Assembly: GCA_050260355.1 (NCBI GenBank)
Contig: JBLNBZ010000129.1
Coordinates: 1-39,050 of the forward strand
From: CADEFX01 sp050260355
GTDB lineage: Bacteria; Pseudomonadota; Alphaproteobacteria; Rhizobiales; Hyphomicrobiaceae
Length of the DNA: 39,050 nt
Direction: 5' to 3'
Below, one piece after another: positions 24,837-34,178 of the stretch. The notes below the pieces were generated by a model that made no database searches, was not told the origin of the DNA, and saw nothing but the letters and a program-made list of their open reading frames with translations. The number at the start of each line of letters is the position of its first letter. The first letter of the stretch is position 1. The translations under genes were made by a program, and so were the position numbers.

Positions 24837-25541
24837 ATGCAGAACATTTTTGGCCAGATGGTGCGGATTGTCGGTGCCGTCAACGTCTTTCTACTCGCAG
24901 GCCTTGTTGCCGGCTGTGTGGCAAGCTTCGCGCCGGCCACTGCAGATGCAGCCGAGAAGCCCGTGCGCATCGTGGCATTCGGCGACAGCCTGACCGCGGG
25001 CTACCGGCTTGCGCGCGAAGAAGCATTTCCGGCGCAACTGGAGCGGCGGCTCGCGGCTTCCGGGCTCAAGGTCGAGGTCATCAACGCCGGTGTCTCGGGT
25101 GACACGACCGCTGCCGGCCTTGCCCGCCTGGATTGGGCCGTGCCGGACGGTACCGATGCGGTGATATTGGAGCTTGGCGCCAACGACGCTCTGCGCGGCC
25201 TCGATCCCGCGCTCGCGCGCCGCAACCTCGAGACCATCATCAAGCGGCTGAAGGCCAAGGGTATCGACGTGCTGCTTGCCGGCATGCTGGCACCTGCGAA
25301 CTACGGTGAAGCCTACGCCACGGCCTTCAATGCGATTTATCCGGAGCTGGCGCAGGAGCACGAGCTCCTGTTCTATCCGTTCTTCCTGCAGGGGGTGGCG
25401 ATGCGCCATAACCTCAACCTCGACGATGGCCTGCATCCCAACGCCAAGGGCGTTGCAGTCATTGTCGACGGCATAGGGCCCAAGGTCGAGGAACTGATTC
25501 GCCGCGTCGTGAGCAGGCGCCAGCAGAGCCAGCGCGGCTAA
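24837..25541 (+). CDS. tesA: SGNH/GDSL esterase, TesA/TAP type (arylesterase or acyl-CoA thioesterase I)
   Basis: A 234-residue secreted SGNH hydrolase. Block I is FGDSLTAGY with nucleophile Ser51, block II has NAGVSGDTT, block III is GANDALRG with Asn116, and block V is DGLHPNAKG with Asp197 and His200: the complete catalytic set. Such enzymes hydrolyse esters, lysophospholipids and acyl-CoA, mostly in the periplasm. The N-terminus has a signal sequence; it contains LVAGC (Cys27), a possible lipoprotein box, while a normal cleavage near ADA-AE (about residue 39) is also possible. Divergent from the YbbA/YbbP transporter. Confidence 0.93.
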   Translation: MQNIFGQMVRIVGAVNVFLLAGLVAGCVASFAPATADAAEKPVRIVAFGDSLTAGYRLAREEAFPAQLERRLAASGLKVEVINAGVSGDTTAAGLARLDWAVPDGTDAVILELGANDALRGLDPALARRNLETIIKRLKAKGIDVLLAGMLAPANYGEAYATAFNAIYPELAQEHELLFYPFFLQGVAMRHNLNLDDGLHPNAKGVAVIVDGIGPKVEELIRRVVSRRQQSQRG

Positions 25542-25557
25542 GACGAGGACGCAAGCC

Positions 25558-26127
25558 TTGCCCAGACTCTTCACCGGCCTCGAGCTTCCGGAATCGGTGC
25601 GCGCCAGACTTGGTCTAATTCGTGGCCCCCTGGCGGGCGCGAAGTGGATCGAACCGGAGAACTTTCATGTCACGCTGCGCTTCGCCGGCGATATCGATAA
25701 CCGCATCGCCGATGAGTTCGCCGGGTTTCTCGACGATGTCGAAGCGCAACCCTTCAACATCAGAATATCGGGCCTCGGAGCCTTTGGCGGCCGCACGCCG
25801 CGGGTGCTGTGGGCTGGGGTCGAGGGCGGAGACGCGCTCGAGAGCTTGCACAGGGCGCACGAGAGGGCGGCACGGTTCGCCGGGCTCGAGCCGGATACAC
25901 AGGCATTTCGGCCGCATGTGACATTGGCGAGGCTGCGCGGGACCAAGCCGGATGCGGTGGCGCGGTTTCTTGGCTCGCGGGGCGCGCTCAGGTCCGAGCC
26001 GTTCACCGTTAGTCGCTTCGTGCTGTTCTCCTCGCGGCCCGGGTCGGGCGGCGGCCCGTACGTTGTCGAGCAGACCTACCCGCTTTCCGGCGCGCTCGGC
26101 TACGAGAGCGACGAGCTCGGTGCTTGA
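25558..26127 (+). CDS. thpR: RNA 2',3'-cyclic phosphodiesterase (2H family, LigT/ThpR)
   Basis: A 189-residue 2H phosphoesterase with the two diagnostic H-x-T motifs, HVTL at 37-40 and HVTL at 120-123, in the expected spacing. The N-terminal RLFTGLELPESVRARL matches the LigT/ThpR family. These enzymes open 2',3'-cyclic phosphate RNA ends and weakly ligate tRNA halves in vitro; the physiological substrate is uncertain. The start is TTG 25558 with GAGGA about eight bases ahead; no ATG fits. It begins 16 bp after tesA and is likely in the same transcript. Confidence 0.92.
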   Translation: MPRLFTGLELPESVRARLGLIRGPLAGAKWIEPENFHVTLRFAGDIDNRIADEFAGFLDDVEAQPFNIRISGLGAFGGRTPRVLWAGVEGGDALESLHRAHERAARFAGLEPDTQAFRPHVTLARLRGTKPDAVARFLGSRGALRSEPFTVSRFVLFSSRPGSGGGPYVVEQTYPLSGALGYESDELGA

Positions 26128-26300
26128 GGCGGCGGTAACGGTCGCCTGAGCCTCAGTTGGGGCGCGGCCCCCGTCCAGCGCTCGCATCGCAGGCTGGTTT
26201 GCTGCAGAATGCTGCGGAAATGGCTCTACGGAAGCAGTAACCGGCGGCACGCGCGTATCCAAGCTTCGGCTCGCGCATCGTCGTGGGAAGAGAGGTCGCC

Positions 26301-26606
26301 ATGGCACGCAAGCTGTCTCCTGTCGAGCGGGACCAGGCGCTGAAAGCGTTATCCGACTGGACGCCTGTCGATGGCAGAGATGCGATTTCCAAGTCCTTCA
26401 AGTTCAAGGATTTCAACGCGGCCTTCGGTTTCATGACGCGCGTGGCGCTGGTGGCCGAGCAGATCAACCATCATCCTGAGTGGCTCAACGTCTGGAACAG
26501 GGTCGATGTCACGCTGTCGACGCACGATGCGGGAGGCCTGACCGAGCGCGACATCAAGCTCGCCGAGGCTATGGATCGCATCGCAGCGCAGACCCGGTCC
26601 GGTTGA
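26301..26606 (+). CDS. phhB: Pterin-4a-carbinolamine dehydratase
   Basis: A 101-residue enzyme that dehydrates 4a-hydroxytetrahydrobiopterin, recycling the pterin cofactor of aromatic amino acid hydroxylases. The active-site motif NHHPEW is at 56-61 (His57, His58, Pro59, Trp61) followed by VDVTLSTHDAGGLTERDIKLA with His75, as in PCD/DCoH proteins. GAGAGG-like sequence lies six bases before ATG 26301. No phenylalanine hydroxylase gene is adjacent. A strong promoter for the next gene overlaps its stop codon. Confidence 0.93.
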   Translation: MARKLSPVERDQALKALSDWTPVDGRDAISKSFKFKDFNAAFGFMTRVALVAEQINHHPEWLNVWNRVDVTLSTHDAGGLTERDIKLAEAMDRIAAQTRSG

Positions 26607-26630
26607 CGCTCCAGGCTGCCCGCGTATACT
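26603..26630 (+). promoter_or_regulatory. Sigma-70-type promoter upstream of the membrane hydroxylase gene
   Basis: TTGACG (26603-26608) and TATACT (26625-26630), each five of six consensus bases, with a 16-base spacer. The -35 box includes the stop codon of phhB. It points at the hydroxylase gene starting at 26685, giving a leader of about 45-50 bases. This is one of the best consensus promoters seen in the window. Confidence 0.6.
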
Positions 26631-26684
26631 TGTGATATATCAGCCGCGGGTCCCAAACACGGCGGCAACGATGGGGTGGAGACG

Positions 26685-27455
26685 ATGATTACCGAGCGGC
26701 AGAAGGCCTTCCGGCAGGAATACCGTTCGCGCATCATGGGCTTTTATGACGGCTACCTGCACATCGCCATCATCTACGCGATGGGCGCCGCGGCGTTCTA
26801 CATATACCTACAGCACATCTCAGCGCCGAGCTGGCTCGAGCTGCTGACGATCCCGGTCACGTTCCTGTTCACCAACCTCTTCGAGTGGTTCGTGCACAAA
26901 TACGTCATGCACCGACCGGTGAACATCAAAGGGCTCCGGGCCGTCTATGAGCGCCACACGCTCAACCACCACCAGTTCTTCACCGACGAGGAGATGCGGT
27001 TCCGCGATCACAAGGACTGGCGCGTCACAGTGTTCCCGCCTTACGCGCTGGTGGTTTTCATCCTGATGTCGATCCCGGCCGCGATCGTTCTCGGCAACGT
27101 CTTCACGCCCAACGTCGGCTGGCTCTTCATGTCCGTGACGACGGGCATGTATCTCATCTATGAGTTCATGCACTTCTGCTGCCACGTGGAGGAGAACTGG
27201 TTCGTCCGCAATTGCCCGTTCGTGAACACTCTCCGTCGCCATCACACGGCGCATCACAACGCCCGACTGATGATGGAGGTGAACATGAACCTGACATTCC
27301 CGATCGCCGACTGGCTGTTCGGCACCTCCGATCTGGACCGGGGACTGATCGGGCACCTGTTCAATGGCTACGACACCGCGCACCTGAAGAAGCAGTTGCG
27401 CGGTCGGCCCAAGCGCCCGGACGAAGCAGCCGCGGTCCCCATGGGCAACTACTGA
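26685..27455 (+). CDS. Fatty acid hydroxylase/sterol desaturase superfamily membrane protein
   Basis: A 256-residue integral membrane di-iron enzyme candidate. Four membrane segments (about 24-44, 52-72, 118-140 and 143-163) surround the histidine clusters of the superfamily: H71/H76 (HKYVMH), H91/H95/H96 (HTLNHH), H163/H167 (HFCCH) and H186/H187/H190/H191 (HHTAHH). Members hydroxylate or desaturate fatty acids, sterols, carotenoids or hopanoid-like lipids using O2; the substrate here is unknown. ATG 26685 is preferred over an in-frame GTG at 26676. Its own near-consensus promoter separates it from phhB; a small membrane protein gene follows by 12 bp. Confidence 0.88.
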   Translation: MITERQKAFRQEYRSRIMGFYDGYLHIAIIYAMGAAAFYIYLQHISAPSWLELLTIPVTFLFTNLFEWFVHKYVMHRPVNIKGLRAVYERHTLNHHQFFTDEEMRFRDHKDWRVTVFPPYALVVFILMSIPAAIVLGNVFTPNVGWLFMSVTTGMYLIYEFMHFCCHVEENWFVRNCPFVNTLRRHHTAHHNARLMMEVNMNLTFPIADWLFGTSDLDRGLIGHLFNGYDTAHLKKQLRGRPKRPDEAAAVPMGNY

Positions 27456-27467
27456 TTCGAGCGCGCC

Positions 27468-27662
27468 GTGCCCAACGATGTCAAAGCCATCGTTTCCCTG
27501 CTGACGCTGGTGGTGGCGATCGGGTTCGCATACTGGGAGCGTGCAAGCGGTAAGCCGCACCTCTTCTGGTTCGTCATCGCACTGGCCGCTTTCGCCGTCG
27601 CCGCCATGTGGATCTTCCCGGAGGCCGCCATCAAGAAAGGCGACGTCAAGAAGAAGGACTAG
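27468..27662 (+). CDS. Small two-helix membrane protein, unknown function
   Basis: A 64-residue product with two hydrophobic stretches (about residues 6-22 and 32-50) joined by a short polar loop WERASGKPHL and ending in a lysine-rich tail. It begins with GTG at 27468, 12 bp after the hydroxylase gene on the same strand; the ribosome site is weak. The membrane-like composition and the clean lysine-rich end suggest a real gene, possibly an accessory to the hydroxylase. I recognise no family. Its stop overlaps the stop of the convergent VOC gene by 4 bp. Confidence 0.6.
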   Translation: MPNDVKAIVSLLTLVVAIGFAYWERASGKPHLFWFVIALAAFAVAAMWIFPEAAIKKGDVKKKD

Positions 27663-28066
27663 GGCTGGTCGGCAGATGGCTTCGCGCCCTCGCCTGCGGG
27701 AAACGTCGCAGCCTCTATACGATTGCCGTCGGGATCCCGAATGAACGCTGCGAAGTAAGGCGTCAGCTCCGCCTTGCGGGGCCCCGGCGCCCCGTCGTCC
27801 CGGCCATCGTGGGCGAGCGCGGCGGCGTGGAATGCGCGCACTGCCTCCTCGGTGCGCGCCCGAAGGCAGACGTGGCAGCCGGTGTCCTCGGCAACCGCAG
27901 TCATGTGCGGTCGATGGTGCAGCCACAGCTCCGGATAGCGCTTGCCGAAGCCGATGCTGCGTTCGCGCTCAACGAGTTTGGTAAGACCCAGTGGCGCCAG
28001 TGCCGCTTCATAGAAGCGGGCGCTCCTACCCAGGTCGCTGACGCCGATGGACACGTGATCGATCAT
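27659..28066 (-). CDS. VOC (glyoxalase/bleomycin resistance/dioxygenase) superfamily protein
   Basis: A 135-residue single-domain protein starting MIDHVSIGVSDLGRSARFYEAALAPLG, the typical first beta-alpha-beta of VOC proteins. It ends AAFIRDPDGNRIEAATF, with the metal-ligand Glu in the NRIE motif. The first-position His (residue 4) and later His in the middle could complete a metal site. The substrate is unknown; glyoxalase-like isomerase, dioxygenase and binding proteins all share the fold. ATG 28066 has AGGAG five to six bases ahead. Divergent from the oxidoreductase operon across 296 bp. Confidence 0.88.
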   Translation of the reverse strand: MIDHVSIGVSDLGRSARFYEAALAPLGLTKLVERERSIGFGKRYPELWLHHRPHMTAVAEDTGCHVCLRARTEEAVRAFHAAALAHDGRDDGAPGPRKAELTPYFAAFIRDPDGNRIEAATFPAGEGAKPSADQP

Positions 28067-28190
28067 GGTAGCTCCTGCTCGAGCCCGCCAACGCGCCCCA
28101 TGCCCGCCGGCCCAGCGTAACGCAGTGCACAATAGTATTCGCCCCGCGCACGGCCGCCCCGCCTCCCATTGGGGATTGAAATTTGGGGCC

Positions 28191-28220
28191 TTGGACGCAT
28201 GTACGATATGTCATTATAGA
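28191..28220 (+). promoter_or_regulatory. Possible promoter of the 2-oxoacid oxidoreductase operon
   Basis: In the 296-bp divergent region, TTGGAC (28191-28196) and TATAGA (28215-28220) are 18 bases apart, in a locally AT-rich patch. Each box is a partial match. A second weak pair, TTGGGT and TAGGAT with 17 bases between, lies nearer the gene (about 28295-28323). Neither is certain. Confidence 0.3.
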
Positions 28221-28343
28221 GGATGCGCGCCGGCTGGCCCGCCGGTAGTACAAACACACGAAAGGCCGCTCGTCCGTTCGACACGAATCTGGGCTTGGGT
28301 ACCTTACCTGTGTCGGATAGGATGCGCCCCCGCCGGAGGAGAT

Positions 28344-28376
28344 ATGCCAAGGACGAGGCGAGATGGACGCGCGTGA
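28344..28376 (+). CDS. Possible 10-codon leader ORF
   Basis: ATG 28344 has an excellent ribosome site, GGAGGAGAT immediately upstream, better than that of the big gene. The frame encodes ten residues, mostly Arg and charged (MPRTRRDGRA), and its TGA at 28374-28376 lies just inside the next gene, whose ATG is at 28363. It could couple or regulate translation of the downstream gene, or the ribosome site may simply serve both. Confidence 0.3.
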   Translation: MPRTRRDGRA

Positions 28377-30249
28377 AATCGCGGCGCGAAGCCGGGGCCG
28401 GATGGCCCCGACCGACACCAGCAATCCCCAGTATTTCCATAAGGTGGTCGACTGTCAGTGGGCGTGTCCCACGCATACCCCAGTTCCCGAGTACATTCGG
28501 CTGATCGCGCAGGGCCGCTACGCGGCCGCCTACATGCTGAACTGGGAATCGAATGTCTTCCCGGGCATTCTCGGCCGTGTCTGCGATCGCCCATGCGAGC
28601 CCGCGTGCCGCCGCGGCCGGATCCAGATGGCCGACGAGAGCAGCGTCAGGGATCCCTCCAGGAAGAACGCGGAGCCTGTTGCCATTTGCCGGCTGAAGCG
28701 CGTCGCCGCCGACTACAAGGGCGACATCGACGCCTTCATGCCGGACATCCCGAAAGAGAAGAACGGTAAGCGCATCGCGCTGCTCGGCGCGGGTCCCGCA
28801 TCGCTCACCGTGGCACGCGATCTGCTTCCTCTCGGCTACTCCTGCACGCTTTTCGAGAAGGACCCGAAGGGCGGCGGGCTGATGCGCACGAATATTCCGT
28901 CGTTCCGGCTGCCGGTAACTGTCCTGGATGAGGAAATCGACCGCATCCTCAACTTCGGCGTCGACACGCGCTTCGGACACGAGATCAAGAGCCTCAAGGT
29001 TGTTCTCGAGGAGGGGTACGACGCGGTGTTCATCGGCACCGGCGCGCCGAAGGGCAAGGATCTGTCGATCCCCGGGCGCAAGGAGGCTGCCGCCAACGTC
29101 CACATCGGCATCGACTGGCTGACCTCCGTGGCATTCGGCCACGTCGAGAAGATCGGCAAGCGCGTCATCGTCATCGGCGGCGGCAACACCGCTATGGATT
29201 GCTGCCGCACTGCACTGCGGCTCGGCGCCGAGGCCGTCACGGTCACCGTCCGCAGTCCGCGCCGGGTAATGAAGGCGTCCGACTGGGAGATCAAGGACGC
29301 CCTGCACGAGGGCATTCCGATCCTCGACAATCACGCGCCCAAGTCCTTCATCGTCGAGAAGGGCAAGCTCACCGGTGTGCGCTTCGAGAAGATGAAAGAG
29401 ACCGGCGTCGACGCAAAAGGCCGGCTGAAGCTCGAGGCGTCGGGCGAGGAAGTTGTTATCCCGTGCGACGACGTGCTGATGGCCATCGGCCAGGAGAACT
29501 CGTTCCCTTGGATCGAGCGCAATATCGGCATCGAGTTCGGTGAGTGGGACATGCCGAAGGTCGACCGCAAGACGTTCATGTCGACCAGGCCCGGCGTGTT
29601 TTTCGGCGGCGACGCTGCATGGGGGCCTGAGAACATCATCTGGGCGGTGAAGCACGGCCACGAGGCCGCGATCTCGATTGATGCCTATTGTCAAGGCAAG
29701 CGCCTGGAGGCGCGCCCGTCGCCCGGCTGGAACCTCGCCAGCCAGAAGATGGGCATCCACGAATGGTCGTACTCCAACGACTACAATCCCGTGAATCGCG
29801 TTGTCGTGCCGCACGCCGACAAGGCGATCTCGCTCAAGAACCTGAAGATGGAGGTCGAGCTCGGCTTCGACGACAAGCTCGCGGCCAAGGAGGTCGAGCG
29901 CTGCCTCAATTGCGACGTGGAGACGGTGTTCACGCGGTCACTCTGCATCGAGTGCGACGCCTGCATGGACATCTGTCCCGTGGACTGCATCAACTTCACC
30001 GAGAACGATGAGGAGGAGTTGCTGCGGTCCGCGCTGCGCGTACCGGCCATGAACAAGACCCAGGACCTCTACGTGTCCGACACCCTGCCCACCGGCCGCA
30101 TCATGGCCAAGGACGAGGACGTGTGCCTGCATTGCGGGTTGTGCGCTGAGCGCTGCCCGACGGGTGCATGGGACATGCAGAAGTTCTTCTACACCGAGGC
30201 GCAGGTGTCCTCGGCTTGTCTGGCTCATCACAACAGCTATTTGCGCTGA
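28363..30249 (+). CDS. FAD/NAD(P) oxidoreductase subunit with GltD-like core and C-terminal 2x[4Fe-4S] domain (KorC-like)
   Basis: A 628-residue flavo-iron-sulfur protein. The N-terminal part has the GltD-type cysteines Cys31, Cys35, Cys74, Cys78 and Cys82. The FAD fold carries GAGPAS (142-147), and a second dinucleotide fold carries GGGNTAMD (272-279) for NAD(P)H. An FFGGDAAWGPENIIWAVKHG-like motif closes the flavin site. The C-terminus adds a ferredoxin-type domain with CxxCxxCxxxC at 528-538 and 588-598, and an extra pair at 514/517. It is the first gene of an operon with korA- and korB-type genes, so it probably accepts electrons from the thiamine-pyrophosphate subunits and reduces NAD(P)+. 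The glutamate synthase alternative is unlikely as no gltB is present. ATG 28363 starts the conserved region; its ribosome site is moderate. Confidence 0.9.
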   Translation: MDAREIAARSRGRMAPTDTSNPQYFHKVVDCQWACPTHTPVPEYIRLIAQGRYAAAYMLNWESNVFPGILGRVCDRPCEPACRRGRIQMADESSVRDPSRKNAEPVAICRLKRVAADYKGDIDAFMPDIPKEKNGKRIALLGAGPASLTVARDLLPLGYSCTLFEKDPKGGGLMRTNIPSFRLPVTVLDEEIDRILNFGVDTRFGHEIKSLKVVLEEGYDAVFIGTGAPKGKDLSIPGRKEAAANVHIGIDWLTSVAFGHVEKIGKRVIVIGGGNTAMDCCRTALRLGAEAVTVTVRSPRRVMKASDWEIKDALHEGIPILDNHAPKSFIVEKGKLTGVRFEKMKETGVDAKGRLKLEASGEEVVIPCDDVLMAIGQENSFPWIERNIGIEFGEWDMPKVDRKTFMSTRPGVFFGGDAAWGPENIIWAVKHGHEAAISIDAYCQGKRLEARPSPGWNLASQKMGIHEWSYSNDYNPVNRVVVPHADKAISLKNLKMEVELGFDDKLAAKEVERCLNCDVETVFTRSLCIECDACMDICPVDCINFTENDEEELLRSALRVPAMNKTQDLYVSDTLPTGRIMAKDEDVCLHCGLCAERCPTGAWDMQKFFYTEAQVSSACLAHHNSYLR

Positions 30250-30266
30250 TCGGGGACAGTCCAGCG

Positions 30267-32087
<1,821 letters not shown>

Positions 32088-32092
32088 GCCGA

Positions 32093-33148
32093 ATGAGCTA
32101 TATCAGCAAACCTATCGCTCGCCACCCGGCGCTCAAGCAGAATGCGCTTGGGCTTACGCATCGGGACTACGAAGGCTCGATGTCGACGCTGTGTGCCGGT
32201 TGCGGACATGACTCCATCACCGCAGCCCTGATCGAGGCCTGCTTCGAGATGGACCTGCCCGCGCACCGCATCGCCAAGATCAGCGGCATCGGCTGCTCGT
32301 CGAAGGCGCCGACGTACTTCCTCGGACGCAGCCACGGTTTCAACAGCGTGCACGGGCGCATGCCGTCGATCACGACCGGCGCCAACATGGCCAACAAGGA
32401 CCTGGTCTACATCGGCGTGTCGGGCGATGGTGACACCGCCTCGATCGGTCTCGGCCAGTTCTGCCATGTCGTGCGCCGCAAGCTGAACATGACCTACATC
32501 GTCATGAACAACGGCTGCTACGGGCTGACCAAGGGGCAGTTCTCGGCCACCAACGACAAAACTTCGCCTTCCAAGAAGGGCGAGGCGAACCCGTTCGATG
32601 CCATCGATCTGTGCCAGATGGCCATCCAGCTCGGGGCGGGCTTCGTGGCGCGCTCGTTCTCGGGCGACAAGCGCCAGCTCATTCCGCTCATCAAGTCGGC
32701 GATCAGCTACAAGGGCTTTGCTTTCCTCGACGTGCTGAGCCCCTGCGTGACCTTCAACAACCATCCGACCTCGACCAAGAGCTACGACTACGTGCGCGCC
32801 CACAATCAGGCGATCGACAAGCTCGACTACATCGAGGAGAAGGACGAGATCACGGCCGACTACGAGCCGGGGACGTCGCTCTCTGTCGACATGCACGACG
32901 GCTCGCGGCTCATCCTGCACAAGCTCAACGGCAGCCATGATCCGCGCGATGCGGATGCCGCCATCATGACGATTCGAAAGAGTGCGGCGCAGGGCGAAGT
33001 GGCGACCGGCCTGCTTTACATCAACGAGCAGCAGGGGGACCTGCACGACGTGCTGGCCACCGACCAGCGGCCCTTGAGCGAGGTGCCGATGTCGGAGCTG
33101 TGTCCCGGCTCCAAAGCGCTCGAGGCAATCAACGCTCGTCTGCGCTGA
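32093..33148 (+). CDS. korB: 2-oxoacid:acceptor oxidoreductase, beta subunit (KorB type)
   Basis: A 351-residue thiamine-pyrophosphate subunit. A cluster of four cysteines suits one [4Fe-4S] cluster: Cys34 and Cys37 in CAGCGH, Cys68 in GIGCSSK, and Cys218 in LSPCVTFN. The TPP motif is GDGDTASIGLGQF (from 111) through MNNGCYGLTKGQFSAT (Asn140, Tyr143). The YGLTKGQ form is characteristic of KorB-type beta subunits. It oxidises the 2-oxoacid with CoA, releasing CO2 and passing electrons via its cluster, here most likely to the flavoprotein encoded first in the operon. No separate small ferredoxin (delta) gene follows; the next gene is convergent. Confidence 0.94.
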   Translation: MSYISKPIARHPALKQNALGLTHRDYEGSMSTLCAGCGHDSITAALIEACFEMDLPAHRIAKISGIGCSSKAPTYFLGRSHGFNSVHGRMPSITTGANMANKDLVYIGVSGDGDTASIGLGQFCHVVRRKLNMTYIVMNNGCYGLTKGQFSATNDKTSPSKKGEANPFDAIDLCQMAIQLGAGFVARSFSGDKRQLIPLIKSAISYKGFAFLDVLSPCVTFNNHPTSTKSYDYVRAHNQAIDKLDYIEEKDEITADYEPGTSLSVDMHDGSRLILHKLNGSHDPRDADAAIMTIRKSAAQGEVATGLLYINEQQGDLHDVLATDQRPLSEVPMSELCPGSKALEAINARLR

Positions 33149-33172
33149 CGCGCCGCAAAACCGCGGCGCCCA

Positions 33173-33988
33173 TCACGTTCCGATCACCAGCGGGGCTGTC
33201 AGGCGCCGCAGGGCAGCGATGGCGGACAGCGCCGTGATCCGGCCCGTCGCCGGGTTCTCGAGCGTGGGCGTATTCTCGATGGTGATCGACAAGTCCGATG
33301 TTTCCGATTCGACGATGATGGTGTGCGTGTTTCGCGTCACGTCCGGATCGGCCCAGATCTCGACCCGCGTGCGATCGGCGCCGATGCCGGCAAGCGACAG
33401 CGCCACGGCGACATTGACGTTGGCGGGAAAGCCGCGGATGGCCTCGCGGGCGCTGCCTTCGAAGACACGAATGGCCTTCTCCAGACCATCCAGGGAAATC
33501 GCGTGCTGAGTGAGGTAGGGCGCGCCGGCCAGTCCTCTGGGCGGCTTGCGCGTCTTGATGCGTATGGACGCCACCTTGCCCTCGGCAACGGCGCGCACCG
33601 CGTCGAGACCGGCCAGCGCGCCGGTCGGAACGACGATCCGGGCGCCGGTCTGTCGGGCACGGTCCACGAGATGGGTGTGATCGAGCAGCTGGCCGACCGA
33701 CAGCGGCATGAAGATGCGCCCCTCGTCGACGGCTGGGCCGGCAACTTCCATGAAATGCGCCGCTGGCACGGACTCCAGCACGACATCGGCGAGGCCCGCG
33801 AGATCGGTCAACTCGACGATCCGCGGCGGCGAGCGGAAATCGGCTGTGCGCTGGCGCGCCTTGTCCTTATCCCGGGCCGAAACGGCCACGAGAGCGATGC
33901 CGTCCACTTCGCCTGCGTCGATGCGTTTGGCGACGGCGAGGCCGATGGCGCCGAGCCCGGCCACCGCAAGCGTCAAGGTCGATGTCAT
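33173..33988 (-). CDS. nadX: L-aspartate dehydrogenase (predicted)
   Basis: A 271-residue NAD(P)-dependent enzyme converting L-aspartate to iminoaspartate or oxaloacetate plus ammonia. The N-terminal Rossmann fold has GLGAIG (11-16); then come VPTGALAGLDAVRAV (120-134), the conserved GFPANVNVAVALSLAGIG (186-203), and WADPDVTRNTHTI with His222, the expected catalytic histidine. In some bacteria it supplies iminoaspartate for NAD synthesis; there are no nadA or nadC genes beside it here, so a catabolic role is equally possible. It is convergent with korB (24 bp) and divergent from the Liv operon (190 bp). Confidence 0.88.
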   Translation of the reverse strand: MTSTLTLAVAGLGAIGLAVAKRIDAGEVDGIALVAVSARDKDKARQRTADFRSPPRIVELTDLAGLADVVLESVPAAHFMEVAGPAVDEGRIFMPLSVGQLLDHTHLVDRARQTGARIVVPTGALAGLDAVRAVAEGKVASIRIKTRKPPRGLAGAPYLTQHAISLDGLEKAIRVFEGSAREAIRGFPANVNVAVALSLAGIGADRTRVEIWADPDVTRNTHTIIVESETSDLSITIENTPTLENPATGRITALSAIAALRRLTAPLVIGT

Positions 33989-34178
33989 CCCTGCACCTCA
34001 AATTGGTAGCCATCGCTCACATCGATCCGGAAAGCGCCTGCATAGCTTAGGCGAAAGGCCAATGCGGCTGAGCTCCATTATGGCCTAGACCACCCGCTTT
34101 GAACGCGGCACAATCCCGGCAAATTGCCGAGAGGGCAAGCAGTAGACACGCTGGTGTACCGGCGGTGGGAGGGAGCGA

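Noticed and set aside
28140..28260. GC-rich short repeats before the oxidoreductase operon as a riboswitch
   Set aside because: Only a 5-bp stem (CCGGC/GCCGG) is seen and no known aptamer core could be recognised.
28063..29814. 583-codon open frame antisense to the flavoprotein subunit gene
   Set aside because: Composition is that of a reverse-strand shadow (Asp/His/Arg/Val-rich); the plus-strand gene has clear FAD, NAD(P) and Fe-S motifs.
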